Below the pieces are notes generated by a model that saw only the letters and a program-made list of their open reading frames with translations, had not been told where the DNA came from and searched no databases. From NCBI GenBank assembly GCA_900313615.1, contig OMRP01000013.1, forward strand, positions 31,577-95,576: a stretch of 64,000 bases of DNA, given 5' to 3'. The position numbers and the translations under genes were made by a program. Below are positions 17,923-25,935 of this stretch, piece by piece. Numbering within the stretch: position 1 is the stretch's first letter; the number at the start of each line of letters is the position of its first letter. The stretch comes from an uncultured Prevotellaceae bacterium (GTDB taxonomy: Bacteria > Bacteroidota > Bacteroidia > Bacteroidales > Bacteroidaceae).

Positions 17923-20025
17923 ATGCTCGACGTATTAGCACAGGATGTGATGTACGTTCCCGGCGTGGGACCGAAAAAGAAGGAATTGTTGAGTCGTGAG
18001 CTCAACATCCAGACTTTTGGCGACTTGCTGGAATATTACCCTTACAAATACGTTGACAGGAGTCGCATCTATAGTAGCCAAGAGCTGTCGGCGGATATGC
18101 CTTTTGTCCAATTGAAGGGCAAGATTCTCAGTTTCGAGCAGTTCGAGATGGGTCCACGGAAAAAACGAGTGGTAGCCCACTTTTACGATGGTCATGGTCC
18201 TGTTGTCGACTTGGTGTGGTTCGCCGGCACCCACTATGTGATGAAAAGCTACCAGGTGCAAACAGAATACATCGTTTTCGGCAAGCCCACCGTTTATGGC
18301 GGTCGTTTCCAGATAGCCCATCCCGAGATTGAGAAGGCGACAGAGTTGCAACTTGACGAGATGGGCATGCAGCCTTATTACGTGACCACGGAGAAGATGA
18401 AGAACGCCGGGTTTACATCGCGCACCGTGGAAAAGATTGTCACGAACCTATTAGCACGCCTCACACAACCCCTGCCCGAGACCTTGCCTCCCTTCATCAC
18501 CGAGCGGCTGCACCTAGTGTCGCGCGACACCGCTTTCCGCCATGTGCACTATCCCCATAACGTGGCAGAGATGCAGGCCGCCCGTCTGCGTCTGAAGTTC
18601 GAGGAGTTGTTCTACGTGCAGTTGAACATCTTACGATACGCCAGTGACCACCGCCGTAAATACCGCGGTTTCATTTTCTCACAGATAGGGTCATTGTTCA
18701 ACGGGTTCTATTACGACCACCTTCCCTTCCCCCTGACCAACGCACAGAAACGCGTGGTACGCGAGATACGTCAGGATGTGGGTAGCGGCCGCCAGATGAA
18801 CCGCCTGTTGCAAGGCGACGTGGGCAGTGGCAAGACTCTTGTTGCCCTGCTCTCGATGCTCATTGCCCTCGACAACGGTTACCAAGCCTGTATCATGGCT
18901 CCCACGGAGATACTGGCTGAGCAGCATTTAGCCACCCTACGCGAGTTTGTTGGCGACATGGATATCCGTATCGAGTTGCTCACGGGCGTCGTCAAGGGCA
19001 AGCGCCGACAGGCCGTCCTCGACGGTCTGATTGACGGGTCGGTGAATATCCTCGTGGGCACGCACGCCATCATCGAAGATGGTGTGATGTTTCAACGTCT
19101 TGGCCTCGCCGTCATCGACGAGCAGCACCGTTTCGGCGTGGCCCAACGAGCCAAACTGTGGAGCAAGAGCACCAACCCACCCCATATTCTCGTGATGACA
19201 GCCACGCCCATTCCACGCACCTTGGCCATGACCATCTATGGCGACCTCGACGTGAGTGTCATTGACGAGTTGCCCCCTGGCCGTAAGCCCGTGGAAACCA
19301 TTCACCGTTACGACAACCAACTCGGCAGTCTCTACGAGAGTATCCGTCGACAGATAAGGGCTGGCAGACAGGCCTATATCGTCTTCCCTCTCATCAAGGA
19401 GAGCGAGAAAAGCGACCTAAAAAACTTGGAGGAAGGTTTTGAAGCATTGACAGAAGTGTTTGCAGAGTTCCACCTGAGCAAGGTCCACGGCAAGATGAAA
19501 CCCAAGGACAAAGAGGAAGAGATGCAACGGTTCCTCGCTGGCGAGACACAGATTCTCGTGGCAACTACGGTCATTGAGGTCGGTGTCAACGTGCCCAATG
19601 CCTCGGTGATGGTTATCCTCGACGCCCAGCGTTTCGGACTGTCGCAGTTGCACCAGTTACGCGGCCGTGTGGGACGCGGCGCCGACCAGTCATACTGCAT
19701 CCTCGTAACGAACCACAAACTGAGCAAGGAGACCGCCCGTCGCATCGACATCATGTGTGACACCAACGATGGTTTCGAGATAGCCGAGGCCGACTTGAAA
19801 TTGCGCGGCCCCGGTGACCTGGAGGGGACGCAACAGAGCGGCATCGCCTTCGACCTGAAGATTGCCGACATAGCACGCGACGGCCAGATTGTGCAACTGG
19901 CCCGCGACGAAGCCCAGAAAATTATTGATGACGACCCCACATGTGAGAAACAAACGTATGCTATGCTTTGGAACAGGCTGACCGAACTACGGAAGACCAA
20001 TATCAACTGGGCAGCGATTTCTTGA
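17923..20025 (+). CDS. recG: ATP-dependent DNA helicase RecG
   Basis: 700 residues, standard for RecG, which remodels stalled replication forks and Holliday junctions. The N-terminal wedge/OB domain covers about residues 60-160. The helicase core has Walker A QGDVGSGKT near residue 300, a DEQH box in AVIDEQHRFGV (DEQH is common in this phylum), motif III TATPIPRT and the C-terminal QLRGRVGRG. The tail includes the RecG wedge-contact segment (DGFEIAEADLKLRGPGDLEGTQQSG). A terminator hairpin follows directly. Confidence 0.97.
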   Translation: MLDVLAQDVMYVPGVGPKKKELLSRELNIQTFGDLLEYYPYKYVDRSRIYSSQELSADMPFVQLKGKILSFEQFEMGPRKKRVVAHFYDGHGPVVDLVWFAGTHYVMKSYQVQTEYIVFGKPTVYGGRFQIAHPEIEKATELQLDEMGMQPYYVTTEKMKNAGFTSRTVEKIVTNLLARLTQPLPETLPPFITERLHLVSRDTAFRHVHYPHNVAEMQAARLRLKFEELFYVQLNILRYASDHRRKYRGFIFSQIGSLFNGFYYDHLPFPLTNAQKRVVREIRQDVGSGRQMNRLLQGDVGSGKTLVALLSMLIALDNGYQACIMAPTEILAEQHLATLREFVGDMDIRIELLTGVVKGKRRQAVLDGLIDGSVNILVGTHAIIEDGVMFQRLGLAVIDEQHRFGVAQRAKLWSKSTNPPHILVMTATPIPRTLAMTIYGDLDVSVIDELPPGRKPVETIHRYDNQLGSLYESIRRQIRAGRQAYIVFPLIKESEKSDLKNLEEGFEALTEVFAEFHLSKVHGKMKPKDKEEEMQRFLAGETQILVATTVIEVGVNVPNASVMVILDAQRFGLSQLHQLRGRVGRGADQSYCILVTNHKLSKETARRIDIMCDTNDGFEIAEADLKLRGPGDLEGTQQSGIAFDLKIADIARDGQIVQLARDEAQKIIDDDPTCEKQTYAMLWNRLTELRKTNINWAAIS

Positions 20026-20059
20026 AAATTGAAGATTGAAGATTAAAGATTACGAAGAC

Positions 20060-20106
20060 TTTGAAACTGATTGACAGAGGTTTAGTCTTGGAGTTTCAAA
20101 CTTTTT
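20060..20106 (+). terminator. Terminator after recG
   Basis: TTTGAAACT (20060-20068) pairs with AGTTTCAAA (20092-20100), with a further AAGACT/AGTCTT pairing possible inside and a CTTTTT run after it. Confidence 0.6.
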
Positions 20107-20176
20107 AACAACCCCTTTTGAGTGTTAAGATGACAATAAAAACTGTTAATTGCCCTTTTTTCCCATTTATTATCCC

Positions 20177-20184
20177 TACCTTTG
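20177..20184 (+). promoter_or_regulatory. -7 element of the M23 peptidase promoter
   Basis: TACCTTTG matches the consensus exactly. A TTG at 20150-20152 lies 24 bp upstream, slightly long for -33. The leader to the ATG at 20288 would be about 97 nt. Confidence 0.65.
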
Positions 20185-20287
20185 CAGCGGAAAAGTAAAA
20201 TAGTTGGTTACAATTTGTTTTTCGCCGAGCTATTTTATCAGTACAAAACGCGACAAGACTATTCGCTTAAACCCTAATCAAAGGAGT

Positions 20288-21238
20288 ATGCATTTGAACA
20301 AAAACATAAAGAATTTATTTTTTGCCGTAGTCATGACAATGGCTGCCGCACCAGTGATGGGCCAGGATCTTTTAGCACGTCAGGCCCCAGTAGACAAAAA
20401 GATGAGAGCCGTAGACACCCTCGCCCTCCAGAGCATCACCGCCCGTGAGGAAACGGAGTCACCCGCCTCAGCCCTCTATCATGATTGGGATAACCGCTAT
20501 GCCCACAAGGAGACTGCGCTTCCCAACGAATACCGCATCGACCTTCGCGGATTCTGCATGCCTACCCCGAGCCGCGTCATCACCTCTAATTTCGGTGCCC
20601 GTTGGGGACGTATGCATAAAGGTCTTGACATCAAAGTATATATTGGCGACACTATCCGCGCCGCTTTCTCTGGCAAGGTTCGTGTTGTGAGATATGAAGC
20701 CAAAGGATATGGCAACTATGTTGTCATCCGTCACCACAATGGTTTGGAAACCATCTATGGTCACATGTCGAAGCACCTCGTTAGAGAGAACCAGGTGGTT
20801 CGCGCCGGTGATCCCATCGGTTTGGGAGGCAACACTGGCCGTAGCACCGGTTCGCACCTGCACTTCGAGACCCGTCTGTGTGGTGTGGCTTTGAACCCCG
20901 CCCTGTTCTTCGACTTCAAGGCACAGGACGTTACTGGCGACTTCTACACCTTCCGCAAGAGCACCATCGACCGTGAGTCAGCCGAGGCCACCCGCATGCG
21001 CGGCAAGAATGATGGCAATGGCTACACCGCCGAGGATGTAAGAGGCAAGGCTACAGCGAGTACTTCGCGCCAGCAGTCAGAATACACTGGTTCGGTGCGT
21101 TACCACAAGGTGGAAACCGGCGAGACCGTATACAGCATCGCCCGCAAGCGTGGTGTCAGCGTTGAAACACTGGTGAAACTCAACCATTTGGGCGAGAACA
21201 TGCGTGTTCGTCCAGGACAGATTCTCCGCTATTCATAA
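20288..21238 (+). CDS. M23-family metallopeptidase with C-terminal LysM
   Basis: 316 residues from the ATG at 20288 (MHLNKNIKN), preceded by AAGGAG at 20281-20286. An in-frame start at 20204 would add 28 unlikely residues before the signal peptide. The signal peptide ends near VMGQ (26). The lysostaphin-type domain has zinc ligands in HKGLDIK (His110, Asp114) and HLHFE (His190, His192). A LysM peptidoglycan-binding repeat occupies the last 45 residues (YHKVETGETVYSIARKRGVS). Such proteins cut peptidoglycan cross-links in the periplasm or control that activity. Single-gene unit with its own promoter and terminator. Confidence 0.95.
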   Translation: MHLNKNIKNLFFAVVMTMAAAPVMGQDLLARQAPVDKKMRAVDTLALQSITAREETESPASALYHDWDNRYAHKETALPNEYRIDLRGFCMPTPSRVITSNFGARWGRMHKGLDIKVYIGDTIRAAFSGKVRVVRYEAKGYGNYVVIRHHNGLETIYGHMSKHLVRENQVVRAGDPIGLGGNTGRSTGSHLHFETRLCGVALNPALFFDFKAQDVTGDFYTFRKSTIDRESAEATRMRGKNDGNGYTAEDVRGKATASTSRQQSEYTGSVRYHKVETGETVYSIARKRGVSVETLVKLNHLGENMRVRPGQILRYS

Positions 21239-21275
21239 GCATTCATAACCCCACCTCAATATCCCCCAAGAAATA

Positions 21276-21311
21276 GGCGCCGGAAACGATTTGTTCCGAC
21301 GCCTTTCTTTT
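21276..21311 (+). terminator. Terminator after the M23 peptidase
   Basis: GGCGCCGGAA (21276-21285) pairs with TTCCGACGCC (21294-21303) with one mismatch, followed by TTTCTTTT. Confidence 0.85.
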
Positions 21312-21333
21312 ATCTTATCTTCCCAGATAATCA

Positions 21334-21633
21334 TTATCTTTTCATGGTTGCCTGACCTTGCGGTGCACGAGGACTTGTCGATGATGAAGGTCTTCTGCTC
21401 GAACCAAATTTCTTGCCTATGGCACTCTGTGCCGGTTGGTTCTGAACTTGTCTTTGCGACGCTTCTCTTTGCGCTGTGGGAGCCACGCGCATATCCCTTG
21501 ATTGAGGACGTTCAGACTTTTGTGTTTTTACGCCACTTGCAGTGGAAGGTGTTCTCGTTACAGCTTGGGCTGACGCTTGGGTAGCAAATCCAAAGGCGGC
21601 TACCATCACCAATGATAAGAATATTTTTTTCAT
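21334..21633 (-). CDS. Small secreted basic low-complexity protein
   Basis: 99 residues, not recognised as a known family. A clear signal peptide (MKKIFLSLVMVAAFGFATQASAQ) is followed by about 76 residues rich in Ser, Gln, Arg, Thr and Pro with almost no hydrophobic residues. The mature protein should be unstructured and strongly basic. It converges on the M23 peptidase gene. The 51-bp upstream spacer is made of repeated GTTTATGAG/GTTTATAAG words. The signal peptide and normal codon use favour a real gene; function unknown. Confidence 0.6.
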   Translation of the reverse strand: MKKIFLSLVMVAAFGFATQASAQAVTRTPSTASGVKTQKSERPQSRDMRVAPTAQREASQRQVQNQPAQSAIGKKFGSSRRPSSSTSPRAPQGQATMKR

Positions 21634-21684
21634 GAGGTTGTGAGTTTATGGGTTTGTAAGTTTATGAGTTTATAAGTTTATGAG
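21634..21684. repeat. GTTTATGAG micro-repeat spacer
   Basis: The word GTTTATGAG and close variants (GTTTATGGG, GTTTGTAA, GTTTATAA) occur six times in 50 bp between two minus-strand genes. No promoter is visible. Confidence 0.6.
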
Positions 21685-22464
21685 TTATTTTATGAATTTG
21701 CGTATCACGAACCATGCGTGCATGCATACCGTTGAAATCCATCCGTAGTGGTGGCACATCACGCGGAAACGCTCTTTTAACGACTCCTTATGATGTTTGG
21801 TGGTCTGTCCCTCCTCCAAATAATTGGCAACGATAGCATTGACGGGCAATAGGTCAAGTTCCCTTCGCTGCACCTCCTTCATCACACGGATACACCAATC
21901 CACATCCGCCGAGAAACGGTAACGCGTATCGTAGGTCACCCCTTTTGCCACATCAGCCCTTGCGTAAAAGGCTTGGTGGCACACCAGCATACCCTTCCGG
22001 AATGAGCGCCACGTGAGTTTTTTGGGTGGACGGAGCCGACGATGGTATAGAAACTGTCCGTCGGGGCCCACGATATCCGTGTCGCCGTAAACCACGCCCG
22101 GCATATCACCATCACCAGCGCCCATGGCCACAGCCGCAATGTGCTCCAATGTATCGGCGTCAGGCAGTCTGTCGCCCGCATTGAGGAAACAGACATATTC
22201 ACCCGTCACACGCGCCAGTCCTTTGTTCATGGCATCGTAGATTCCCTTGTCGGGTTCTGACAGGATGATCACATTATGGCCATTGTCAGCCTCATCCGAT
22301 TGGCGTTTATACGCTTGCACCCTGGCGAGGGTACCGTCCGTAGAAGCGCCATCGATGATGATATGCTCCACATTTTCGTATGTCTGCCGCATCACGCTTT
22401 CCAGGGTAGGACCGATCACATCGTCCGCCTGGAAGGTGATGGTGACGAGACTGATGCAAATCAT
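21685..22464 (-). CDS. Family 2 glycosyltransferase
   Basis: 259 residues. The GT-A fold begins MICISLVTITFQADDVIGPTLESVMRQTY. It has the nucleotide-binding DGASTDGT near residue 39, EPDKGIYDAMNKG near 90 and a CFLNAGDRL strand, the form seen in WcaE-like capsule and exopolysaccharide transferases. Its start overlaps the stop of the upstream GT4 gene (ATGA at 22461-22464), so translation is likely coupled. It probably adds a sugar during surface polysaccharide assembly; donor and acceptor unknown. Confidence 0.9.
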   Translation of the reverse strand: MICISLVTITFQADDVIGPTLESVMRQTYENVEHIIIDGASTDGTLARVQAYKRQSDEADNGHNVIILSEPDKGIYDAMNKGLARVTGEYVCFLNAGDRLPDADTLEHIAAVAMGAGDGDMPGVVYGDTDIVGPDGQFLYHRRLRPPKKLTWRSFRKGMLVCHQAFYARADVAKGVTYDTRYRFSADVDWCIRVMKEVQRRELDLLPVNAIVANYLEEGQTTKHHKESLKERFRVMCHHYGWISTVCMHAWFVIRKFIK

Positions 22465-23735
22465 ATCTTATAATCCTTGTATGCCATCGCCTGGTTGTAC
22501 ACCTCGATATACCTCAGGGCCACATTGTGCTGGGAATAATTCTGCACCACCTTGCGCAGCGCCTCGTCGGAAAGCGACTGATAGTCGGCCTCTTCCAAAC
22601 ACCAATATATGCCCGCTGCCAAATCGGCGGAATTGCGATACTCAGCCACATATCCGTTTTTCTGGTGGTCAATCTCTTCAGGAATACCACCCGTCTTGAA
22701 TCCCACGCAGGGCACACCGCAAGCCAACGCCTCCATAATAGTGTTGGGCAGGTTATCCTCCAAAGACGGCAGCACAAAGAGGTCGGCGGCGTTGTACACA
22801 TCCACTATTTTCTTCTCATCGTTGATATATCCCAACGGGTAAACCGGCAAACGGAGATGGTTGCCGAAGTCCTCGGAATGTCCACCCATGATGGCGATAA
22901 CCGTGTTATCCTTCATTTCGGGATGGTCGTGTATCAGTTTATCCACAGCCTCAATCATGAAGTCCATGCCTTTGCGTCGTTCCGTCACTCGTTGCGACAC
23001 AAAGAGAATAATACGCTTGTCAAGCGGCAATCCCACCTGATGACGCGCCTCTTGCTTGTCTTTGCGGCAGAACACATGCGTATCTATGGGATTGGGGATA
23101 TTATAGATATGCTGGCCGGTGAGCAGTGCGCTTTTCTTCGCCTGTCCCTCCAGCCAACGGCTACATGCCACGAAGGAGATATGCTGTCCATCGAGCATGG
23201 CCTTCTTACGTTTCCACACTTGGTTGGCCAGGTCTTTGCGTGAGCCCTCTCCTGGCAGGAAGCGACAGTTACGGCAGACGTTGGCAAAAGCCATACAACC
23301 GTGTGGGTAATGGCAAATGGCCGTTGCGGGCCACGCATCGTGCATCGTCCAGACTACAGGTTTTCCCGACAGCAAAATCTTCCGGATATTGTTCAGTGAG
23401 AGCATTCCTTGGTTGATCCAACTCAGGTGAATGATATCGGCCTCTTTGAACTCGCGCAACGTGGTGATATCATACCCCGTATTGGCGATGTCGATATCAA
23501 ATAGGTTTTTGCGCGAAAAATGCAGCTTTTTATATATGGACCACCGTTCCCACAAGAAATTCCACTGTGAGCGCAGCGTCTGTTTAAACCCAACCACGGT
23601 AATGTTGTCCGTTTCTTTATCTCGCACCAGCATTTTGGCTTTCACGCCATTGTTGTTGAGTGCCTCCATCAATCGGTTGGCCGCCACTGCCGCACCACCG
23701 GTCTTCTCACTTGTACTTACGATTAGAACTCTCAT
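22461..23735 (-). CDS. Family 4 glycosyltransferase
   Basis: 424 residues from the ATG at 23735 (MRVLIVSTSEKTGGAAVAANR). An in-frame ATG at 23822 lies upstream of the promoter found at 23759-23789, so it is excluded. The N-terminal Rossmann half carries GGAAVAANRL. The C-terminal half has the GT4 donor site, with VLPSLEDNLPNTIMEALACGVPCVGFKTGGIPE near residues 335-365, including the E-x7-E element. GT4 enzymes are retaining transferases of cell-surface glycan synthesis. First gene of a two-gene operon with the GT2. Confidence 0.93.
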   Translation of the reverse strand: MRVLIVSTSEKTGGAAVAANRLMEALNNNGVKAKMLVRDKETDNITVVGFKQTLRSQWNFLWERWSIYKKLHFSRKNLFDIDIANTGYDITTLREFKEADIIHLSWINQGMLSLNNIRKILLSGKPVVWTMHDAWPATAICHYPHGCMAFANVCRNCRFLPGEGSRKDLANQVWKRKKAMLDGQHISFVACSRWLEGQAKKSALLTGQHIYNIPNPIDTHVFCRKDKQEARHQVGLPLDKRIILFVSQRVTERRKGMDFMIEAVDKLIHDHPEMKDNTVIAIMGGHSEDFGNHLRLPVYPLGYINDEKKIVDVYNAADLFVLPSLEDNLPNTIMEALACGVPCVGFKTGGIPEEIDHQKNGYVAEYRNSADLAAGIYWCLEEADYQSLSDEALRKVVQNYSQHNVALRYIEVYNQAMAYKDYKI

Positions 23736-23758
23736 TGTAGTCAAAAATAATGATAGCA

Positions 23759-23789
23759 CAAAGATACAGTAATTTCCATGTAAAACAAA
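23759..23789 (-). promoter_or_regulatory. Promoter of the glycosyltransferase operon
   Basis: On the minus strand TTTG (23786-23789) and TATCTTTG (23759-23766) are separated by 19 bp, a full consensus Bacteroidales promoter. It fixes the start of the GT4 gene at 23735. Confidence 0.85.
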
Positions 23790-23881
23790 GAAAAGTAACA
23801 AAAAAAGTGACTGTTTGCGCACACAGCAATTGATTTAAATCAAGAAAAGGGCAAAAAATTACGAATTTTAGGCTATAAGTA

Positions 23882-23912
23882 TTGACAAGGGCTTCAAAAT
23901 GTTGTACCTTTG
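23882..23912 (+). promoter_or_regulatory. Promoter of a small RNA
   Basis: TTGAC (23882-23886) and TACCTTTG (23905-23912) have 20 bp between TTG and the -7 element. No open reading frame of useful length follows; a terminator does, at 24076-24114. Confidence 0.85.
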
Positions 23913-23917
23913 CATTG

Positions 23918-24114
23918 TCAAAAGGTTAATAGATTGTTTAGGTTAGTAGTAATAGATTTAGGTTTTTAGTTATTAGGTTTAAGGTAATTTAAGTAAGATT
24001 GTTAAATTGGACAACAAAGGAGGCCGTGAGGTTCCCTTTGGTTTTTGAAAAGGATTTTTAGTTAAACATAGGCTCGTACGTTGCTGCTCGTTGAGGGTAG
24101 CAGCGTACTTTTTT
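23918..24114 (+). ncRNA. Structured small RNA of about 197 nt, possibly 6S-like
   Basis: This RNA is defined by a full consensus promoter ending at 23912 and an intrinsic terminator at 24076-24114. Between them the sequence is AT-rich, with recurring TTTAGGTT-type words, and lacks coding signals. It contains a hairpin at about 24013-24038: CAAAGG pairs with CCTTTG, with inner G.U and C-G pairs, closed by a GTGA (GNRA) tetraloop. Size and setting fit the Bacteroidales 6S-type RNA or another conserved small RNA of the order, but I cannot match it to a covariance model. The ends are predicted, not mapped. Confidence 0.7.
24076..24114 (+). terminator. Intrinsic terminator of the small RNA
   Basis: GTACGTTGCT (24076-24085) pairs with AGCAGCGTAC (24099-24108) over 10 bp with one G.U, with an inner CTC/GAG pair, then TTTTTT at 24109-24114. 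Confidence 0.9.
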
Positions 24115-24132
24115 ATGTGTTATAGCGAACAA

Positions 24133-24606
24133 TTAATTGGAGATGAGCGCCACGGCATAGGCGCTGATGCCTTCTTCACGACCTGTGAATCCCAGTCGCT
24201 CTGTTGTGGTGGCCTTGATCGACACACAATCTTCATCGATGCCCATCACTTGTGCCAGGCATGCACGCATGGCCGGCACGTGAGGATTGATTTTCGGTCG
24301 CTCAGCACATACCGTGGCATCGACATTTCCCACTTTATATCCTTTGGTAGCCAACAGTTCCACCGTCTTTTTGAGAATGATTTTACTGTCCATATTGAGC
24401 GTGTCGGCAGACGTATCGGGGAAATGATATCCTATGTCGCGCATATTAGCCGCACCGAGCAATGCGTCGCAGATGGCATGTATGAGCACATCGGCATCAC
24501 TATGACCGAGCAAACCCAGCGTATGGGGTATTTTTATCCCACCCAACCACAGGTCGCGGTCGGGCACCAAACGGTGTACATCAAAGCCCATGCCTACACG
24601 AATCAT
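24133..24606 (-). CDS. ispF: 2-C-methyl-D-erythritol 2,4-cyclodiphosphate synthase
   Basis: 157 residues, the normal trimeric IspF subunit. It converts CDP-methylerythritol phosphate to the cyclic diphosphate in the MEP isoprenoid pathway. The metal-binding DVH is at residues 9-11 (MIRVGMGFDVHR), the second His is in LGHSDADVLIHAICDALLGA (about 34-53), and SIKATTTERLGFTGREEG near the C-terminus closes the active site. It is the last gene of the run FAH-porU-porV-ispF, after a 110-bp spacer of AGTGAAGAG-type micro-repeats; co-transcription is possible but not shown. Confidence 0.97.
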   Translation of the reverse strand: MIRVGMGFDVHRLVPDRDLWLGGIKIPHTLGLLGHSDADVLIHAICDALLGAANMRDIGYHFPDTSADTLNMDSKIILKKTVELLATKGYKVGNVDATVCAERPKINPHVPAMRACLAQVMGIDEDCVSIKATTTERLGFTGREEGISAYAVALISN

Positions 24607-24716
24607 TGCAGTGAAGAGTGAAAAGTGAAGAACTAAAAGTGAAGAGTTAAGAGTTAAAAGTGATGAATTTCGGGTTATATAATAACTCGTAAATCTCTAC
24701 TATATCTAATGATGAA

Positions 24717-25892
24717 TTAGCGTTTACGGAAGAGGTCTTTGATTCCGTCCATATCGAAGGAAAGGGTGAAACGCAGCGTCTGGTCGAGCGGGTTGCTCTT
24801 TGCCGTGGCAATGACGTAGCCTGCATCCAACGAGAACACACTCATCCTGAATCCGGCACCCACAGTGAAATATTTACGGTTACCCTTGTTCTCGCTCTCA
24901 TGGTGGTAGCCAGCACGAATGGAGAATTGGTCGTGGTAGATGTATTCGGCACCCACGCTCCACTGTATCTCCTCCAGCTCCTCTTTGAAACCATTGGGCG
25001 CATCACCGAAACTCTTGAAGATACCGCTGATGCTCGACACATCATAGTAGTCTTTCTGCACTCTTTCCTGATAGTCTTCCGTTGTCTCCCCCTCTTTCTG
25101 TTTGGGATAGGTAGGCACCAACAGTTTATTGGCATCGGCTGCAATCGTGAAACGGTTGTATTCATCGATTGGCACCATGAGCGCAGCACCCAGACGGAGG
25201 TTCGTCGGGATAAACTCACTATTGTCGTCGCCACCAAAAGTGATTTTACTACCAATATTGCTGACGTTCAATCCCAGACCCAACTGGCATTCCCTCGAAC
25301 CAATGTTCACATAGTTCTGATAGTAACATGCCAGGTCAGCGGCGAAGGCGCTTCCAGGGCTCGTATCCTCCGTATAGTCATAGGTAAGGTCGGAGTATAT
25401 CCACCTCAGAGCCGCACCCAAAGAGAATTTCTCGCTGAGCATGAGCGAGTAAGCCACATCGAACGACATTTCATAGGGGTTGATGGTCATATCGTTTCCC
25501 GCGTCGAGACTACTGCTCGTATATACCTCACCCAGCGAGAAGTAACGCAACGAACCGCTCACCGCGCTGTAGTCACCTATACGGTAATATCCTGAGAGAT
25601 ATCCCAGGTACATGTCGTTCACCAGTTGTCGCAGCCATGGTGTGTAACTGATACCCACTCCCGCCCTCGATATGGTAAATGGATATTTCGCAGGGTTCCA
25701 GTATTGCGACAGCACATCGGGGTCGGTAGCCGCACCCACGTCGCCCATACCCGCCGCACGGGCATCGGGGGCGATGGTCTGCGATGTGACCGATGTGTTC
25801 ACAGGGTTGAACATTTCCTCCTTTTGCGCACGAGCACTGCAAACGATCAATGTCAGCAGCGCCACAAATGCTATTCTTTTGGTATTCTTCAT
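24717..25892 (-). CDS. porV: Type IX secretion outer-membrane protein PorV
   Basis: 391 residues with a signal peptide ending SARAQ. The family's characteristic early segment is TIAPDARAAGMGDVGAATDPDVLSQYWNPAKY (about 41-72). The rest is a beta-barrel with many alternating aromatic strands and a C-terminal RFTLSFDMDGIKDLFRKR. PorV (LptO) carries type IX substrates from the translocon to the attachment complex and works with PorU. It follows porU by 43 bp on the same strand, matching the conserved pair in Bacteroidetes. Confidence 0.95.
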   Translation of the reverse strand: MKNTKRIAFVALLTLIVCSARAQKEEMFNPVNTSVTSQTIAPDARAAGMGDVGAATDPDVLSQYWNPAKYPFTISRAGVGISYTPWLRQLVNDMYLGYLSGYYRIGDYSAVSGSLRYFSLGEVYTSSSLDAGNDMTINPYEMSFDVAYSLMLSEKFSLGAALRWIYSDLTYDYTEDTSPGSAFAADLACYYQNYVNIGSRECQLGLGLNVSNIGSKITFGGDDNSEFIPTNLRLGAALMVPIDEYNRFTIAADANKLLVPTYPKQKEGETTEDYQERVQKDYYDVSSISGIFKSFGDAPNGFKEELEEIQWSVGAEYIYHDQFSIRAGYHHESENKGNRKYFTVGAGFRMSVFSLDAGYVIATAKSNPLDQTLRFTLSFDMDGIKDLFRKR

Positions 25893-25935
25893 TTTCTGCC
25901 TGATGGATTATGCTAAGAAATAACGTGACAACCTG

